Part shown: piece by piece, positions 18,065 to 27,775 of the stretch
How the letters are laid out: each line of letters opens with the position of its first letter
Numbering within the stretch: position 1 is the stretch's first letter
Assembly: GCA_023954715.1 (NCBI GenBank)
Contig: JAGSHD010000001.1
Coordinates: 62,001 to 126,000 of the forward strand
DNA length: 64,000 nucleotides
Source of the DNA: Candidatus Cloacimonadota bacterium
GTDB lineage: Bacteria; Muiribacteriota; UBA6191
Reading direction: 5' to 3'
Notes under the pieces: generated by a model
Database searches by the model: none
What the model saw: only the letters and a program-made list of their open reading frames with translations
Told to the model about the DNA's origin: nothing
Position numbers and translations under genes: made by a program

Positions 18065-19558
18065 CTAAGAAACAATCTTCATTAACTTTCCGATTCCATC
18101 GATTAAGCGTAGGGGACTTCCACCATGTTCACCAAAGTCATCCCTCATAATTTCAGCTCCTTTAGATTGCACTAAAACGGCTTGTATACAAGACTCTAGC
18201 TCTGTCATGCCTTGTACAAAAAATGATGCTATCAAACCCGCTAAAACATCACCGCTACCGCCTTTAGCTAATACAGAGTTTGGTTTGGCATGCATATATG
18301 TATAGTCTCCATTACATATCAAGTTTGTGGAATCTTTTAAAACAATCGTAGATTTCGTCTCATGGGAGCAATAGGACAATAACTCAATACGATTGGAGTC
18401 AATCTCACTTGAGTTCATTTTTAACATAGCAGCAAACTCACCAGGATGAGGAGTCAATATAGTCTCAGCACTTCTTGATGATAAAATCTCAAACATTTGA
18501 GTCTCTGTTTCAAATGCATGTAGGGCATCAGCATCTAATAAAACAGGACTAGGACATTGCCGTACAAACTTACGAACAAAACTTTTTGTATTTTCATGTC
18601 TTCCTAGGCCTGGACCTAAGATCACCAAATCTGCATCTATCTCAAGTGCATCGGGAAGATTGGATTCATCTAAATACTCATCATATTCAGAAAGTTCAAC
18701 CCCCATAACCTCAGGTACAGAGGTCTGTAATTGTAAAGCGGCACTTTTTGAACTACCTGCAAATACTAAACCTGTTCCGGTGTGAGAGCAGGCTAAACTA
18801 GCAAAATGTAAAGCACCTAGTTTTCCTTTTAAACCACCTATAACTAATACTCTCCCATTCATTCCCTTATGAGACCACGGATTTCGACTTGGTAATCGTA
18901 CAGGTAGATCATTAATCAATTGGACAGTAGAGTTTATTTTAGGGTCTTTATAAACTCCAATATCAACCAGATGTAATTGCCCACAAACAGAAGACCCAGG
19001 GTATAAAAAATGCCCTCGCTTATAATGCTGCAAAACAATAGTGTGACTTGCTTCTATAGATGCACCTCGGATACAGCCAGAGTCAGAACAAATGCCTGAT
19101 GGTATATCGATAGAAACGATATTTTGAACTAAGTTGATTTCATCAAAATTAATGGCCAAATCATCTGATATATCTTTGCTCAATCCTATTCCAAAAATAC
19201 AATCTACTACAACTTGATAATCCATACTTTGAAAATGCTCTAAATCTAAAATATCAATATCAAAGTTTTTCAAAATATCATGATGATATGAAGATTGAGT
19301 TGATTTAGGGTCACCTAGTTGAAAAACAGTTACATCATAATCAGCAAGTAATAATCTCCTAGCAATGACATAACCATCACCGCCATTATTACCAGTACCA
19401 CATAAAACAGCAACTTTATGATTTTTATCATAGAGTTTTTTTATAATATTATAGGACTCTCCCCCAGCTTGCTCCATAAGTAACAATGCAGGGATTTTTA
19501 GATCGTCAATGGTATAACTATCAGATTCATACATTTGATTTGAACTTAAAACATCCAC
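18065..19558 (-). CDS. nnr: Bifunctional NAD(P)H-hydrate epimerase / ADP-dependent NAD(P)HX dehydratase
   Basis: 497 residues repairing hydrated NADH/NADPH. The N-terminal YjeF_N epimerase domain (about 1-215) shows CGTGNNGGDGYVIARRL, CIFGIGLSK and IDIPSGI. The C-terminal ribokinase-like dehydratase domain (about 225-497) shows HKGMNGRVLVIGG, LGPGLGRHE, LLDADAL, LTPHPGEFA and the ADP-binding AKGGSGDVLAGL. Length and order are normal for the fused bacterial form. It is the last gene of a minus-strand run with two small genes upstream (16-base gap, then 1-base overlap), suggesting co-transcription. Confidence 0.93.
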   Translation of the reverse strand: MDVLSSNQMYESDSYTIDDLKIPALLLMEQAGGESYNIIKKLYDKNHKVAVLCGTGNNGGDGYVIARRLLLADYDVTVFQLGDPKSTQSSYHHDILKNFDIDILDLEHFQSMDYQVVVDCIFGIGLSKDISDDLAINFDEINLVQNIVSIDIPSGICSDSGCIRGASIEASHTIVLQHYKRGHFLYPGSSVCGQLHLVDIGVYKDPKINSTVQLINDLPVRLPSRNPWSHKGMNGRVLVIGGLKGKLGALHFASLACSHTGTGLVFAGSSKSAALQLQTSVPEVMGVELSEYDEYLDESNLPDALEIDADLVILGPGLGRHENTKSFVRKFVRQCPSPVLLDADALHAFETETQMFEILSSRSAETILTPHPGEFAAMLKMNSSEIDSNRIELLSYCSHETKSTIVLKDSTNLICNGDYTYMHAKPNSVLAKGGSGDVLAGLIASFFVQGMTELESCIQAVLVQSKGAEIMRDDFGEHGGSPLRLIDGIGKLMKIVS

Positions 19559-19574
19559 AAAAGACCTCTTTAAT

Positions 19575-20018
19575 CTAAGTAAATTTAGCTAGGGCTATTT
19601 TACCGTTATTATATATTCTGACAAAAAAGCAAAAATCGGCATCAAATATTAAAATATCATCCGCACCTTTGTACCACACGTCTAAAAAGTTTTGATCGAC
19701 ATCTATTAAACTCATCTGATCAATTGTCTCATCAAACCAGTATAAATAAATTTTTTGAGGTAATTCAACTTGATTTTTCAACATTAAATCGATCAATGAA
19801 AAATTCTTAGACTCTAAATCAGCTTCTAAATGGACTAGATACCTCTCTAAGGAGTTTATCAATACATCGTGATCTAATTCATCTAAGTATAGTTTTTCAT
19901 TCATTTGCTCTCTTAAAGCAAGGTACTTTTCATAGTCTAATGTAAGAAACTCTGGATAGCTTTTATCCGGATAATCTTGCTCAAACCATTTAATCTTATA
20001 GGAGTGTATCAAACCCAT
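19575..20018 (-). CDS. Hypothetical protein
   Basis: 147 residues, acidic, soluble, with no signal peptide and no motif that I recognise. Rich in Leu, Asp and aromatic residues; the second half (YLYWFDETIDQ, WYKGADDILIFDAD, CFFVRIYNNGKIALAKF) reads like a small mixed alpha/beta fold. Its ATG shares one base with the stop codon of the upstream gene (TAATG), which implies translational coupling. Placed between a carboxymuconolactone-decarboxylase-family protein and the NAD(P)HX repair enzyme; no functional inference beyond co-expression. Confidence 0.7.
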   Translation of the reverse strand: MGLIHSYKIKWFEQDYPDKSYPEFLTLDYEKYLALREQMNEKLYLDELDHDVLINSLERYLVHLEADLESKNFSLIDLMLKNQVELPQKIYLYWFDETIDQMSLIDVDQNFLDVWYKGADDILIFDADFCFFVRIYNNGKIALAKFT

Positions 20019-20443
20019 TATGCATTTTCTTTGTTTAAAATATTTTTGGGATCTACTCCAGTATCTTCTGGACTAGGGGAATCAAATACCTCTTTTGCGA
20101 TCTTGATCGCTTCAAGTGCAGTTGGAAACCCAGCAAACAAAGCCAAATGAATGAAAGACTCCATGATTTCTTCTTCAGTTAGACCAGCATTTAATGCAGC
20201 GAAAATATGGGTTTTGAGTTGAGAGTTTTTACCCTGCATCGCAAGAGAAGTAATAGAGATAATCTCCCTTTGTTTAAGGTCTAAACCGGGTCGATTATAA
20301 ATCTCTCCATAAGCCCACTCTACAATATATTTTGTTATATCTTGATTTTGAGCAGAGAGAGCTTCAATGATCTTATCCCATTTACTGCCGAGTAATTCTC
20401 TACCTTTTTCTTCTCCATCTTTCATTCTATTTTGTTTCCACAT
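20018..20443 (-). CDS. Carboxymuconolactone decarboxylase family protein
   Basis: A 141-residue all-helical protein of the CMD/AhpD-like family. The core is recognisable: GLDLKQREIISITSLAMQGK, LKTHIFAALNAGLTEEEI, and FAGFPTALEAIKIAKEVF. It lacks the CxxC pair seen in AhpD peroxidase reductants, so it belongs with the gamma-CMD-like members, whose roles are diverse. No aromatic degradation genes are nearby, so a catabolic role is not supported. First gene of a three-gene minus-strand unit with the hypothetical and NAD(P)HX repair genes. Confidence 0.85.
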   Translation of the reverse strand: MWKQNRMKDGEEKGRELLGSKWDKIIEALSAQNQDITKYIVEWAYGEIYNRPGLDLKQREIISITSLAMQGKNSQLKTHIFAALNAGLTEEEIMESFIHLALFAGFPTALEAIKIAKEVFDSPSPEDTGVDPKNILNKENA

Positions 20444-20696
20444 ATAACCTCATCGATATAATAGTGCTGGATTGCTAAACAGATATACACTAAGCCATTG
20501 ATTCACAAGACAATGTATATATTTAAAAATATCAATTAATTATACTAAAAGCAATGCCATTCGAGGACACATTTAGTATACTATTCACATATAATAAACT
20601 CACTTGCTTTAAAGCCAATCGCTTTTTACATACCTGTGAGATTTATTTGTTAAAAGCAGCAACATTTTTGTGACAACACTTTGATCAGGAACCACC

Positions 20697-21590
20697 ATGG
20701 ATCTAAATATATATATTCACTCTAGTAAAATCTCTTTCAGACAAAGCGATCAATCTATAGATGAGTGCCTTAATCAAAATAAAAGTTTTTTTACTGAAGA
20801 AAGTAACTTTGATCACTGGCACTTTAATGGAGATCATAAAAAAGTAATTTTGATTCCAAAAGACTTTCATATAAAATTTAATACTCAAGACTCCAACGTT
20901 TGTATTTTAGATTACACTGGATTATTAGACCTAGAGGGTAGTTCATCAAAGGTTTCTATTGTTAAAGGCAAAATACAATCACACCTAAATTTAACTGACT
21001 GTCAATTATTTGCTGAAAATGTGAGTGGCTCTTTACAAGGACAATTAAGCAAATCAAAAATATTTTTGAGCTCTAATCTTCAAGAAATTAATTTAAGATT
21101 AGACAGTTCGAGTTCTGATATTTTAGTCAATCAGTCCGAGTTTGCTAACTGTACCTTAGATGGGCAAGATTCATCAGCTATCTTCAAAGTCTTAGATTTA
21201 GATGATCTTGTTTTGCAGTCACAATTTCCTGAAAAGTCGGTTCATGGTAAAAACAGTAAATACTTTGTCTCCATCACAGGCCGTTTTAACCAAGTAGAAT
21301 GGAAACTCAACTCCGAAGAGTGGCAAGAAAAAACCGAAGATTTAAAAGTTGTTGGTCAAGAAACCATTGATAAAAATGATGACATCATGGACCTTTTTAA
21401 TCAATTTGAAGACAAAATAGAGGCCAATTACGAAGTTTTCTCTAAAGAAGATGACAAGGATCAACAAGTTACCCAAGCCAGTGAAACTGTACAAGCCAAC
21501 AATATTGACGAAGAGCACATCTATGAGCTATATCGTAACAAAGAAATCAGCTTTGAAGAGTTACAAGATATGCTTGAAAAAGGAATGTAA
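20697..21590 (+). CDS. Beta-solenoid-like protein with a SHOCT-like C-terminal motif
   Basis: 297 residues, acidic, no signal peptide or transmembrane segment. Residues 1-200 have alternating short hydrophobic and polar/Ser-Asp stretches (LDLEGSSSKVSIVKGKI, LNLTDCQLFAENVSGSL, LRLDSSSSDILVNQS), suggesting stacked beta strands as in DUF4097-type domains. About 210-270 is a Lys/Glu/Asp-rich linker. The last 25 residues (HIYELYRNKEISFEELQDML) look like a SHOCT or SHOCT-like helical hairpin. It is followed after one base by a small exported protein. Family assignment is by pattern only. Cytoplasmic unless carried by the next product. Confidence 0.65.
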   Translation: MDLNIYIHSSKISFRQSDQSIDECLNQNKSFFTEESNFDHWHFNGDHKKVILIPKDFHIKFNTQDSNVCILDYTGLLDLEGSSSKVSIVKGKIQSHLNLTDCQLFAENVSGSLQGQLSKSKIFLSSNLQEINLRLDSSSSDILVNQSEFANCTLDGQDSSAIFKVLDLDDLVLQSQFPEKSVHGKNSKYFVSITGRFNQVEWKLNSEEWQEKTEDLKVVGQETIDKNDDIMDLFNQFEDKIEANYEVFSKEDDKDQQVTQASETVQANNIDEEHIYELYRNKEISFEELQDMLEKGM

Positions 21591-21591
21591 A

Positions 21592-22128
21592 ATGCTTCGC
21601 TATTTTTTAATTCTCTTAGTACTTATTCAAGTGAATCATGCTGTAAAGCGAGCTAGTTTTAAACCAAGAGCTCGGGAGTTCAAATATATGGCCCCAAGAG
21701 TCGTATCACTTGAACAACATCAAATCTATGGTAAGGACTATATTGATATCTATCTCAAATTCACTACTAAAGTGCAATTGGATCAACTGACTCTTCAATT
21801 ATCTGGTATTGGCGAAAAAGCCCATATTTTGCACGATGAAAAAGTCCATAAAAAAGACTTTTCGATAGATATCAAGTTTAAGGATAAAGCGGCCAAAGTC
21901 CAACTTCGTGTATTAAGGAAAAAACGATTTGGACTGTTAAGCTTTAAACTTCTAGCAAGTTATGACTATCCAATAGATAGAGTCTTAGAGTATATAGCCG
22001 ATCGTCATAAAACAGACTATTTAGTTGATAGTGCTCGTTTTACTCTAATTGAAAAAATCAAAAAAAATAAAGGCGAAGTTGATAGTGATTTTTCCTTAAA
22101 TGTCTACGGAAAGAAATTTTTAAAATAA
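21592..22128 (+). CDS. Small exported protein of unknown function
   Basis: 178 residues from an ATG at 21592 with AAAGGA overlapping the end of the previous gene. An open frame reaching upstream to 21451 exists, but only the 21592 start gives a proper signal peptide (hydrophobic residues 4-12, cleavage probably after NHA near 17). The mature part is very basic and beta-rich (YIDIYLKFTTKVQLDQLTL, DFSIDIKFKDKAAKVQLRVL), like a small periplasmic immunoglobulin-like or adaptor domain. It follows the SHOCT-like gene directly and precedes the cyclase by 35 bases. Confidence 0.7.
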   Translation: MLRYFLILLVLIQVNHAVKRASFKPRAREFKYMAPRVVSLEQHQIYGKDYIDIYLKFTTKVQLDQLTLQLSGIGEKAHILHDEKVHKKDFSIDIKFKDKAAKVQLRVLRKKRFGLLSFKLLASYDYPIDRVLEYIADRHKTDYLVDSARFTLIEKIKKNKGEVDSDFSLNVYGKKFLK

Positions 22129-22163
22129 TCATAAGTCTACAACATATTTAACAAAGAGCTTTT

Positions 22164-23711
22164 ATGAAAAAAACAGAAACCCAAGTCCCTCAATTAACAC
22201 AAGATGAAACGAAGTTTATATTTGATAAAATCTCAAGTTTAGATGACTGCCTCGAAGAAATTATACGTAAAAAACTACCTGCGCGTACTATTTTAACTAC
22301 ATTGTCTTCATGGTTTTTAGAAGAGGGTTTTGATGGTATTTCTTGGGACTTAGATTATTTATTTAAAAACTTAGCGTGTACAAAAGGACAAACTCAAGAT
22401 ACTCCAATCAAAATAGCATTATCTGTTCATGGACATCATCTTGGTAAAGTACAATTGTTTGCCAAAAGCCTTACAACTACTTATTCCACAGAGTTTGTTG
22501 CATTTTTGAGTTTACAATTAATGGAGACTATCGATAACGTTCTTTATCTCAAAAAATTATCTTTTGTTAAAGATCACATTTTAGAAAAAATCTCTAAAGA
22601 GTACGTAAGTCCAGTTCTTGAAAAGGGAGTCACTCTGATTATTGATTTTTTAAATCAGTTAATCCCTTGCGACTCCTTATATTTAATTTTTGAAGACCAA
22701 GCTCTATCTCAAAAAGTAGATATGCAATACTTAGGATTTATTGAACATAAAATGGTTTATTGCAGAAACAACATTAACCATCCAGCCCTAGAAAAAATTT
22801 TACAGCAAGAAGATAATAACTGTATCTTAAATCTTGATAATCAGCGTTACAACGAACTATTCAAATGTAAAAAAACTGTCACAAAAAAAATCATCTCCAT
22901 TGTAAACGGAAAGCACCTAGGGACCCTAGTACTATGCCTAAAAGATAAAGCGCTAAACCCTTTTTTAAAAGATATATTAGAAATTTTAGTCGAAGGTCTT
23001 CACGATGTTTTGACTATGCATGTTCGAGAGAAAAAACGACTCACTCGACATTTTTCATTAAGTTGCGCTACAAAAATGCTGACAGACGAGTCTTACGTTG
23101 AAAAATACCTAGAGCCACAACTTCGTAATTGCGGTATCTTGTTTGTTGATGTTTCTGGATTTACCATGCTCAGCGAGCAAATATTAAAACACCCTAAAAG
23201 TATCGCAAATTTTGTTGAAGCTTGGTCTAAAAAAGCAATCGATATATTGTACTCCTATAATGGTGTATATGATAAACTTGTGGGAGATTGCGTCATTGGT
23301 ATTTTTGGCCCTCCATTTTTTGAACTAAGTGATAAAGAAGTCAAAGAGAAAACACTTCAATGTGCTATTGATATTGCTAAAATGACCCTCGAATATAATG
23401 AAGATCCTGTTATCAAGGATTATATTCGGACATACAATATAGACTTTAAGGTATCTGTATCGACTGGCATTAATTTTGCCCCATTATTTGTTGGACAATT
23501 AGGCCCAGATAAGTCTTATACAGGACTTTCACAGGGGATGAACAATACGGCAAGACTACAAGGTTTAGCTGCTTCTAATGAAGTTTTATTTATGAAATCT
23601 ATGTCAAATGATCTGTTAGATAGTTTAAGCTCCTATGATGTTAGTCAGACAAGGTACACTCTCGTCAAAAATGTTAAAGAGCCATTAGAGTATCAAGGGA
23701 TCATTATATAA
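22164..23711 (+). CDS. Class III adenylate/guanylate cyclase with N-terminal GAF-like region
   Basis: 515 residues. About 1-295 resembles a sensory region with at least one GAF-like segment (about 130-280). The cyclase domain (about 318-515) keeps both metal Asp residues (Asp329 in FVDVSGF, Asp375 in KLVGDCVIGIFG) and the transition-state Asn460 and Arg464 in MNNTARLQ. The base-recognition position that is usually Asp or Thr in GDxVN is Gln457, so adenine versus guanine preference is uncertain. No transmembrane segment. It is followed after 82 bases by a hybrid kinase with its own GAF-like domain; shared signal input is possible. Confidence 0.85.
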   Translation: MKKTETQVPQLTQDETKFIFDKISSLDDCLEEIIRKKLPARTILTTLSSWFLEEGFDGISWDLDYLFKNLACTKGQTQDTPIKIALSVHGHHLGKVQLFAKSLTTTYSTEFVAFLSLQLMETIDNVLYLKKLSFVKDHILEKISKEYVSPVLEKGVTLIIDFLNQLIPCDSLYLIFEDQALSQKVDMQYLGFIEHKMVYCRNNINHPALEKILQQEDNNCILNLDNQRYNELFKCKKTVTKKIISIVNGKHLGTLVLCLKDKALNPFLKDILEILVEGLHDVLTMHVREKKRLTRHFSLSCATKMLTDESYVEKYLEPQLRNCGILFVDVSGFTMLSEQILKHPKSIANFVEAWSKKAIDILYSYNGVYDKLVGDCVIGIFGPPFFELSDKEVKEKTLQCAIDIAKMTLEYNEDPVIKDYIRTYNIDFKVSVSTGINFAPLFVGQLGPDKSYTGLSQGMNNTARLQGLAASNEVLFMKSMSNDLLDSLSSYDVSQTRYTLVKNVKEPLEYQGIII

Positions 23712-23793
23712 TTCTTTTTTATTAGACTTGTCCAATGTAAATAACTAACGTACACTATTTAAGTAAATCTAAAATTATTTAAGGATAAGAAAA

Positions 23794-25920
23794 ATGAGCG
23801 GTTCCGATCTAAGTTTACCTTCAAATAACTTTGAAGCATGGTCTGATAATTTACAAAGTATTATCATCAATCACCAAAACAAATCTGGCTTGGCCTACTT
23901 AGATGCAGTTCTTCTGGATTTAGCACGAATTTTACAAACTGAGCACGTATTTGTCGGAGTCACTACAGATGATAGTCATTCTAGAGTCAAAACTCTATCC
24001 TATTGTGCCCACCAAAAAATTGCTCCGAATTTTGAATATGATTTAGCCTGTACTCCCTGTGAAAATGTAATTGGTAAACACATTTGCACTTACACTTCAG
24101 ATTTAGCTGATAAATTTCCCGATGATCAAATTATCACTGATTTAAGTCTCAAAGCTTACATAGGAGTCCCACTCTTTGATATTGAAGGTAATACACACGG
24201 AATCGTCGTAGTCTGCTACTGTAGAGAAATTGAAGACACTAAACTTGCTGAACTTTTAGTTACCTTAATCTCCAATAAAGTATCTAATGAAACATACAAA
24301 ATTCAGTTCAAAACATCCTTAGTTAATAGTCAGATACAATTTGAAGAACTATTTGATAATTCTAATCATGCCTTATTGATTCAAGACCTAAGTAAAGCCT
24401 TAGAAATTATACAAACACTTAAGCAACCTATTAGTGATGCTCTAAAAGAAAATGATAAATTATTAGATCAATTAATCTCTAGCATCATCACATTTGAGGC
24501 AAACCATGCATGCCTAACCTTGTTTGGATGTGATAACAAAGAGCAATTATCCACTAAGCTGATCACAATTTTATCCAATGACTTCAAGGATTTCTACCAA
24601 TCGTTGTTTATCAAAGCCCAACATAAGGTTATGAAAGATATGTCGTCTTTGTGCTTACATAGTTCAAAAGGCGATAATAAAATTATCGATGCTCACTGGG
24701 TCATTCCCCAAACATATGAAGGCACTTGGCAAAAGGTATTTATATCAATTACCGATATAACCCAAAAATCAGAGCTAGAACAACAACTAAGACAATCAGA
24801 AAAAATGAGAGCTATTGGTCAATTAGCTGGCGGAATTGCTCATGATTTTAATAATATGTTGGCAGGGATCATTGGATCGGCGGATCTCTTAATGCTGAAA
24901 AAAGATCAATTCGATGAACGATCACAACATTTTTTAGATATCATTATCAACGCCTCTGAACGAGCGTCTGAACTTACTTCTAATTTACTTTCTTTCTCCC
25001 GAAAATCGAATGTAACAATCACTCCTGTAGATCTGCACCAAACCATTCAAGGCACGGTTGCAATCATTCAACGCACAATAAGTAGTCAAATCCAAATTAG
25101 TCTAAAGCTAGAAGCTGACAATTTTATAATATCTGGAGATCATTCAAAACTACAGTCTGCCATCATGAACTTTCTAATTAACTCTAGCCAAGCTATTGAC
25201 GCAAAGGGTAAAATTTCAATTAAAACAACAGATACTATTTTAGATAAAGAATACTGTGACCAAAGCATCTTTGATATAAATCCAGGCCCACATATCAGTA
25301 TCTCTATCTCTGATGATGGATGTGGTATTTCACCTCAAAATATTGACAAAATCTTTGAACCTTTCTTTACAACCAAGGATGTTGGTAAAGGAACAGGCCT
25401 TGGTTTATCTGCAGCCTTTGGCACAATCCAAAGTCACAAAGGATCTATCTATACTTACAGTGAACTAGGCAAAGGCACAAACTTCAGAATTTTTCTCCCA
25501 TCTGATGTGCAAAAATCATTACATAAACCACGGGAAATTCAGCTCCATATAGGCAAAGGACAAACCATCTTACTTGCTGATGATGAAAGTTTTATTAGAG
25601 ACACAACACAAGAAAGCTTAACAAGCATGGGTTATAAGGTTATTATTGCGAAAGATGGAGCGGAAGCTGTAGAGTTATACAAAGCTCTTAAAGACTCCAT
25701 TGATCTAGTAATTTTGGACTTAAACATGCCCATAATGAATGGTATGGAAGCTTTTGATAGAATTAAAGGTATAAATGATCAGGCCAAAGTTATAATATCT
25801 AGTGGACTGATTGATGATAATCTTTTAAATAAACTTCAAAAAAATGGACTACTGGGTGCAATTTATAAGCCATTCAGAATTCATGAATTGAATCAAATCT
25901 TATCAAAGTATTTAGGATAG
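23794..25920 (+). CDS. Hybrid sensor histidine kinase with GAF, PAS-like and receiver domains
   Basis: 708 residues, no transmembrane helix, so a cytoplasmic sensor. The GAF domain is at about 20-170 (CENVIGKHICTYTSD, AYIGVPLFDIEGNTHGIVV). A PAS-like segment at about 185-325 ends in VFISITDITQKSELE. HisKA has the phosphate-accepting His350 in GGIAHDFNNML. The HATPase_c follows (NFLINSSQAI, DDGCGIS, GKGTGLGLSA). The receiver domain (about 590-708) has phospho-acceptor Asp642 in LDLNMP. This is the HK family that phosphorylates its own receiver; no separate output partner adjoins. A good AAGGA ribosome-binding site precedes the ATG. Confidence 0.9.
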   Translation: MSGSDLSLPSNNFEAWSDNLQSIIINHQNKSGLAYLDAVLLDLARILQTEHVFVGVTTDDSHSRVKTLSYCAHQKIAPNFEYDLACTPCENVIGKHICTYTSDLADKFPDDQIITDLSLKAYIGVPLFDIEGNTHGIVVVCYCREIEDTKLAELLVTLISNKVSNETYKIQFKTSLVNSQIQFEELFDNSNHALLIQDLSKALEIIQTLKQPISDALKENDKLLDQLISSIITFEANHACLTLFGCDNKEQLSTKLITILSNDFKDFYQSLFIKAQHKVMKDMSSLCLHSSKGDNKIIDAHWVIPQTYEGTWQKVFISITDITQKSELEQQLRQSEKMRAIGQLAGGIAHDFNNMLAGIIGSADLLMLKKDQFDERSQHFLDIIINASERASELTSNLLSFSRKSNVTITPVDLHQTIQGTVAIIQRTISSQIQISLKLEADNFIISGDHSKLQSAIMNFLINSSQAIDAKGKISIKTTDTILDKEYCDQSIFDINPGPHISISISDDGCGISPQNIDKIFEPFFTTKDVGKGTGLGLSAAFGTIQSHKGSIYTYSELGKGTNFRIFLPSDVQKSLHKPREIQLHIGKGQTILLADDESFIRDTTQESLTSMGYKVIIAKDGAEAVELYKALKDSIDLVILDLNMPIMNGMEAFDRIKGINDQAKVIISSGLIDDNLLNKLQKNGLLGAIYKPFRIHELNQILSKYLG

Positions 25921-26044
25921 CTAGCAAAATTTTTAAAAAAAGGTTTAAAATCTAACAACAATATACCTAATCAGTAAAAACTTCTTGTGTTTTCTTGCAC
26001 AATTTTGTATGTTTTTGTCGCTATTTTGTCACTATGGAGAAAAA

Positions 26045-26803
26045 ATGAAAAAACAACTTTTACTATTATTATTAAGTATCAACATGATTCAAGCGACCCC
26101 ACTAGGTCTGAATAATGTCATGGTCGATGGATATTTTAGATACTGGAACGTATCAGACCGCGGGACCATAGGCGATACTGGTAACACTGCAAATTTTAAC
26201 GGTGATAGTGATAACGCATACTCTATTGGTGTTAAACTAGACTTTGGACAAAGCATCACAGATTTAATGTATACCAAGTTTGACACAATGTCAGACCTTT
26301 TAAGCACTCAAACAGTAGCACTTAACGGTACGTCTTATGTTGCAAATCAAAGAACCAACCTCTTTAAAGCTTCTCAATTAGACTTTCATCTAAAACATTT
26401 GATTTTTGACAACGAAGCTACAAGTTTTCGATGGATTGGTGGACTGACTTACATTGATTTTAAAGATCAAACTCGAATCAAAGTGGCTATGGGTAATGGA
26501 TCTGATATGAACTCCACAGGGATTCTACCCGTTGTTGGTTTAGAGGCCGAATGGTTCATTCGATCTAACTTATCTTTAAGATCACATGTAAAATTTTCTG
26601 ACTTCAATTTGGGATCAGATGATATGAGATTAAAAGACTTTGAAATCGGAATGGTATATAGCCCAATGGACATATTAGATTTAGAGTTTGGATATAAAAA
26701 GTACTCTTTAGATGTCTTTTCAACTCAAAACGGCTCTGGAATCATGAGAAAGTCTTCTCATGACTTGTCTGGTCTATACTCGCAGCTAAACTGGTTATTC
26801 TAA
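26045..26803 (+). CDS. Outer-membrane beta-barrel protein
   Basis: 252 residues from an ATG at 26045 with GGAG at 26036. An open frame upstream to 25985 exists but gives an unlikely N-terminus. Signal peptide MKKQLLLLLLSINMIQA, then alternating amphipathic strands (FRYWNVSD, SIGVKLDFGQSITDLMY, RWIGGLTYIDF, GLEAEWFIRSNLSLRSHVKF, LEFGYKKYSLDVF) and a C-terminal SQLNWLF ending in Phe, as BAM substrates do. Probably an eight- to ten-stranded barrel. No specific channel or adhesin family recognised. A terminator follows. Confidence 0.75.
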   Translation: MKKQLLLLLLSINMIQATPLGLNNVMVDGYFRYWNVSDRGTIGDTGNTANFNGDSDNAYSIGVKLDFGQSITDLMYTKFDTMSDLLSTQTVALNGTSYVANQRTNLFKASQLDFHLKHLIFDNEATSFRWIGGLTYIDFKDQTRIKVAMGNGSDMNSTGILPVVGLEAEWFIRSNLSLRSHVKFSDFNLGSDDMRLKDFEIGMVYSPMDILDLEFGYKKYSLDVFSTQNGSGIMRKSSHDLSGLYSQLNWLF

Positions 26804-26846
26804 ACCCTTATGCTTACTTCTAAATAAGCATTCAAATATAAAATTT

Positions 26847-26874
26847 AAAAACTGTGTTTATGACACAGTTTTTT
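26847..26874 (+). terminator. Rho-independent terminator after the barrel gene
   Basis: A perfect 11-base stem (26847-26857 with 26863-26873, 5-base loop) ends in a run of six T (26869-26874). It sits 43 bases after the stop codon. Confidence 0.87.
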
Positions 26875-27334
26875 GTTTTATAGGGCATAAGTTTTCAGTT
26901 TGTAATTGGAATCTTACTAAGCATATCCATGCACCAGTAGTTTTATTTCTTTGCTGAACAATCCATACCTTTGTCAGGTACTTAGATTATTCAAAGCAAT
27001 GTTTAAAAAAACATTCTGAGCTACTTGATTTTATGTTTAATGGGAAAACAATTAGGGATATATATTCAAGCCCATTATTTAATTTGAGATAGGGGTTTTG
27101 GTTTGTAAGTATATTTGCCTTTAGCCACATTTTTTTGAGAGTACAACAAAGTCTAAATATGAAAAAAAATTGGCAAAACAAGTATTGCATATGGACCTAC
27201 AGTACAGCCAATCAATAAATGCAATAAACTATTTTACCAATAATCATATCAACAAATATACTCATATATATTGTTAATAGATATCAATGTAAGTTTAAGC
27301 AGCGTCTTATAACTACTCTGCTAACGCCAAAAGC
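26875..27334. other. Intergenic stretch with no gene recognised
   Basis: About 460 bases between the barrel terminator and tatA. The only open frame of note (67 codons, minus, 26987-27190) has no ribosome-binding site that I can see and an implausible composition. I see no tRNA-like fold, no strong hairpin and no repeat shared with other parts of the window. Confidence 0.6.
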
Positions 27335-27538
27335 TTACTTTGCAGAATCTTCAGACTTTTCTTCTATTTGTTGCTTAGGCTCTTCATTTAAGCTTTTAGT
27401 GATCTCATGACCTGCTTTTTTAAACTCACGAATCCCTTGTCCTAAACCTTTTCCAATTTCTGGTAACTTTTTAGGGCCAAAAACTAAAAGTGCTACTACT
27501 AAAATGACACTTAATTCTGCTATTCCTAAACCAAACAT
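27335..27538 (-). CDS. tatA: Sec-independent protein translocase TatA
   Basis: 67 residues from an ATG at 27538 with AGGA about 7 bases upstream; an ATG at 27553 in frame would add five residues without a ribosome-binding site. One N-terminal transmembrane helix ([13 protein letters not shown]), the [20 protein letters not shown] hinge and amphipathic helix, then a charged tail. It forms the pore-like component for export of folded proteins with twin-arginine signals. No tatB or tatC lies next to it, so tatC must be elsewhere or TatA works as a single TatA/B type. Confidence 0.93.
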   Translation of the reverse strand: MFGLGIAELSVILVVALLVFGPKKLPEIGKGLGQGIREFKKAGHEITKSLNEEPKQQIEEKSEDSAK

Positions 27539-27775
27539 ACTTATCCTCATCATTTTTGTACAAAGCTATCGTACAATTATAAATATTCAATCACGATTTT
27601 AAAATGTGATTTTTTACATGCAATCCTTTATGAACAAACCAATCGCACTATACTCATTATACAACACCAAACAAATCTCTACCATCTAGTGTCAATAGAA
27701 AGCAATTCAATATGAATTAAATCTATCGTATTTGGTTACGATGCAATATTCGTTCCAATAGTGTTGATCAGTGCT

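Noticed and set aside
26987-27190. 67-codon minus-strand frame between the barrel gene and tatA
   Set aside because: No ribosome-binding site, odd composition and no conserved feature; treated as chance in an AT-rich gap.
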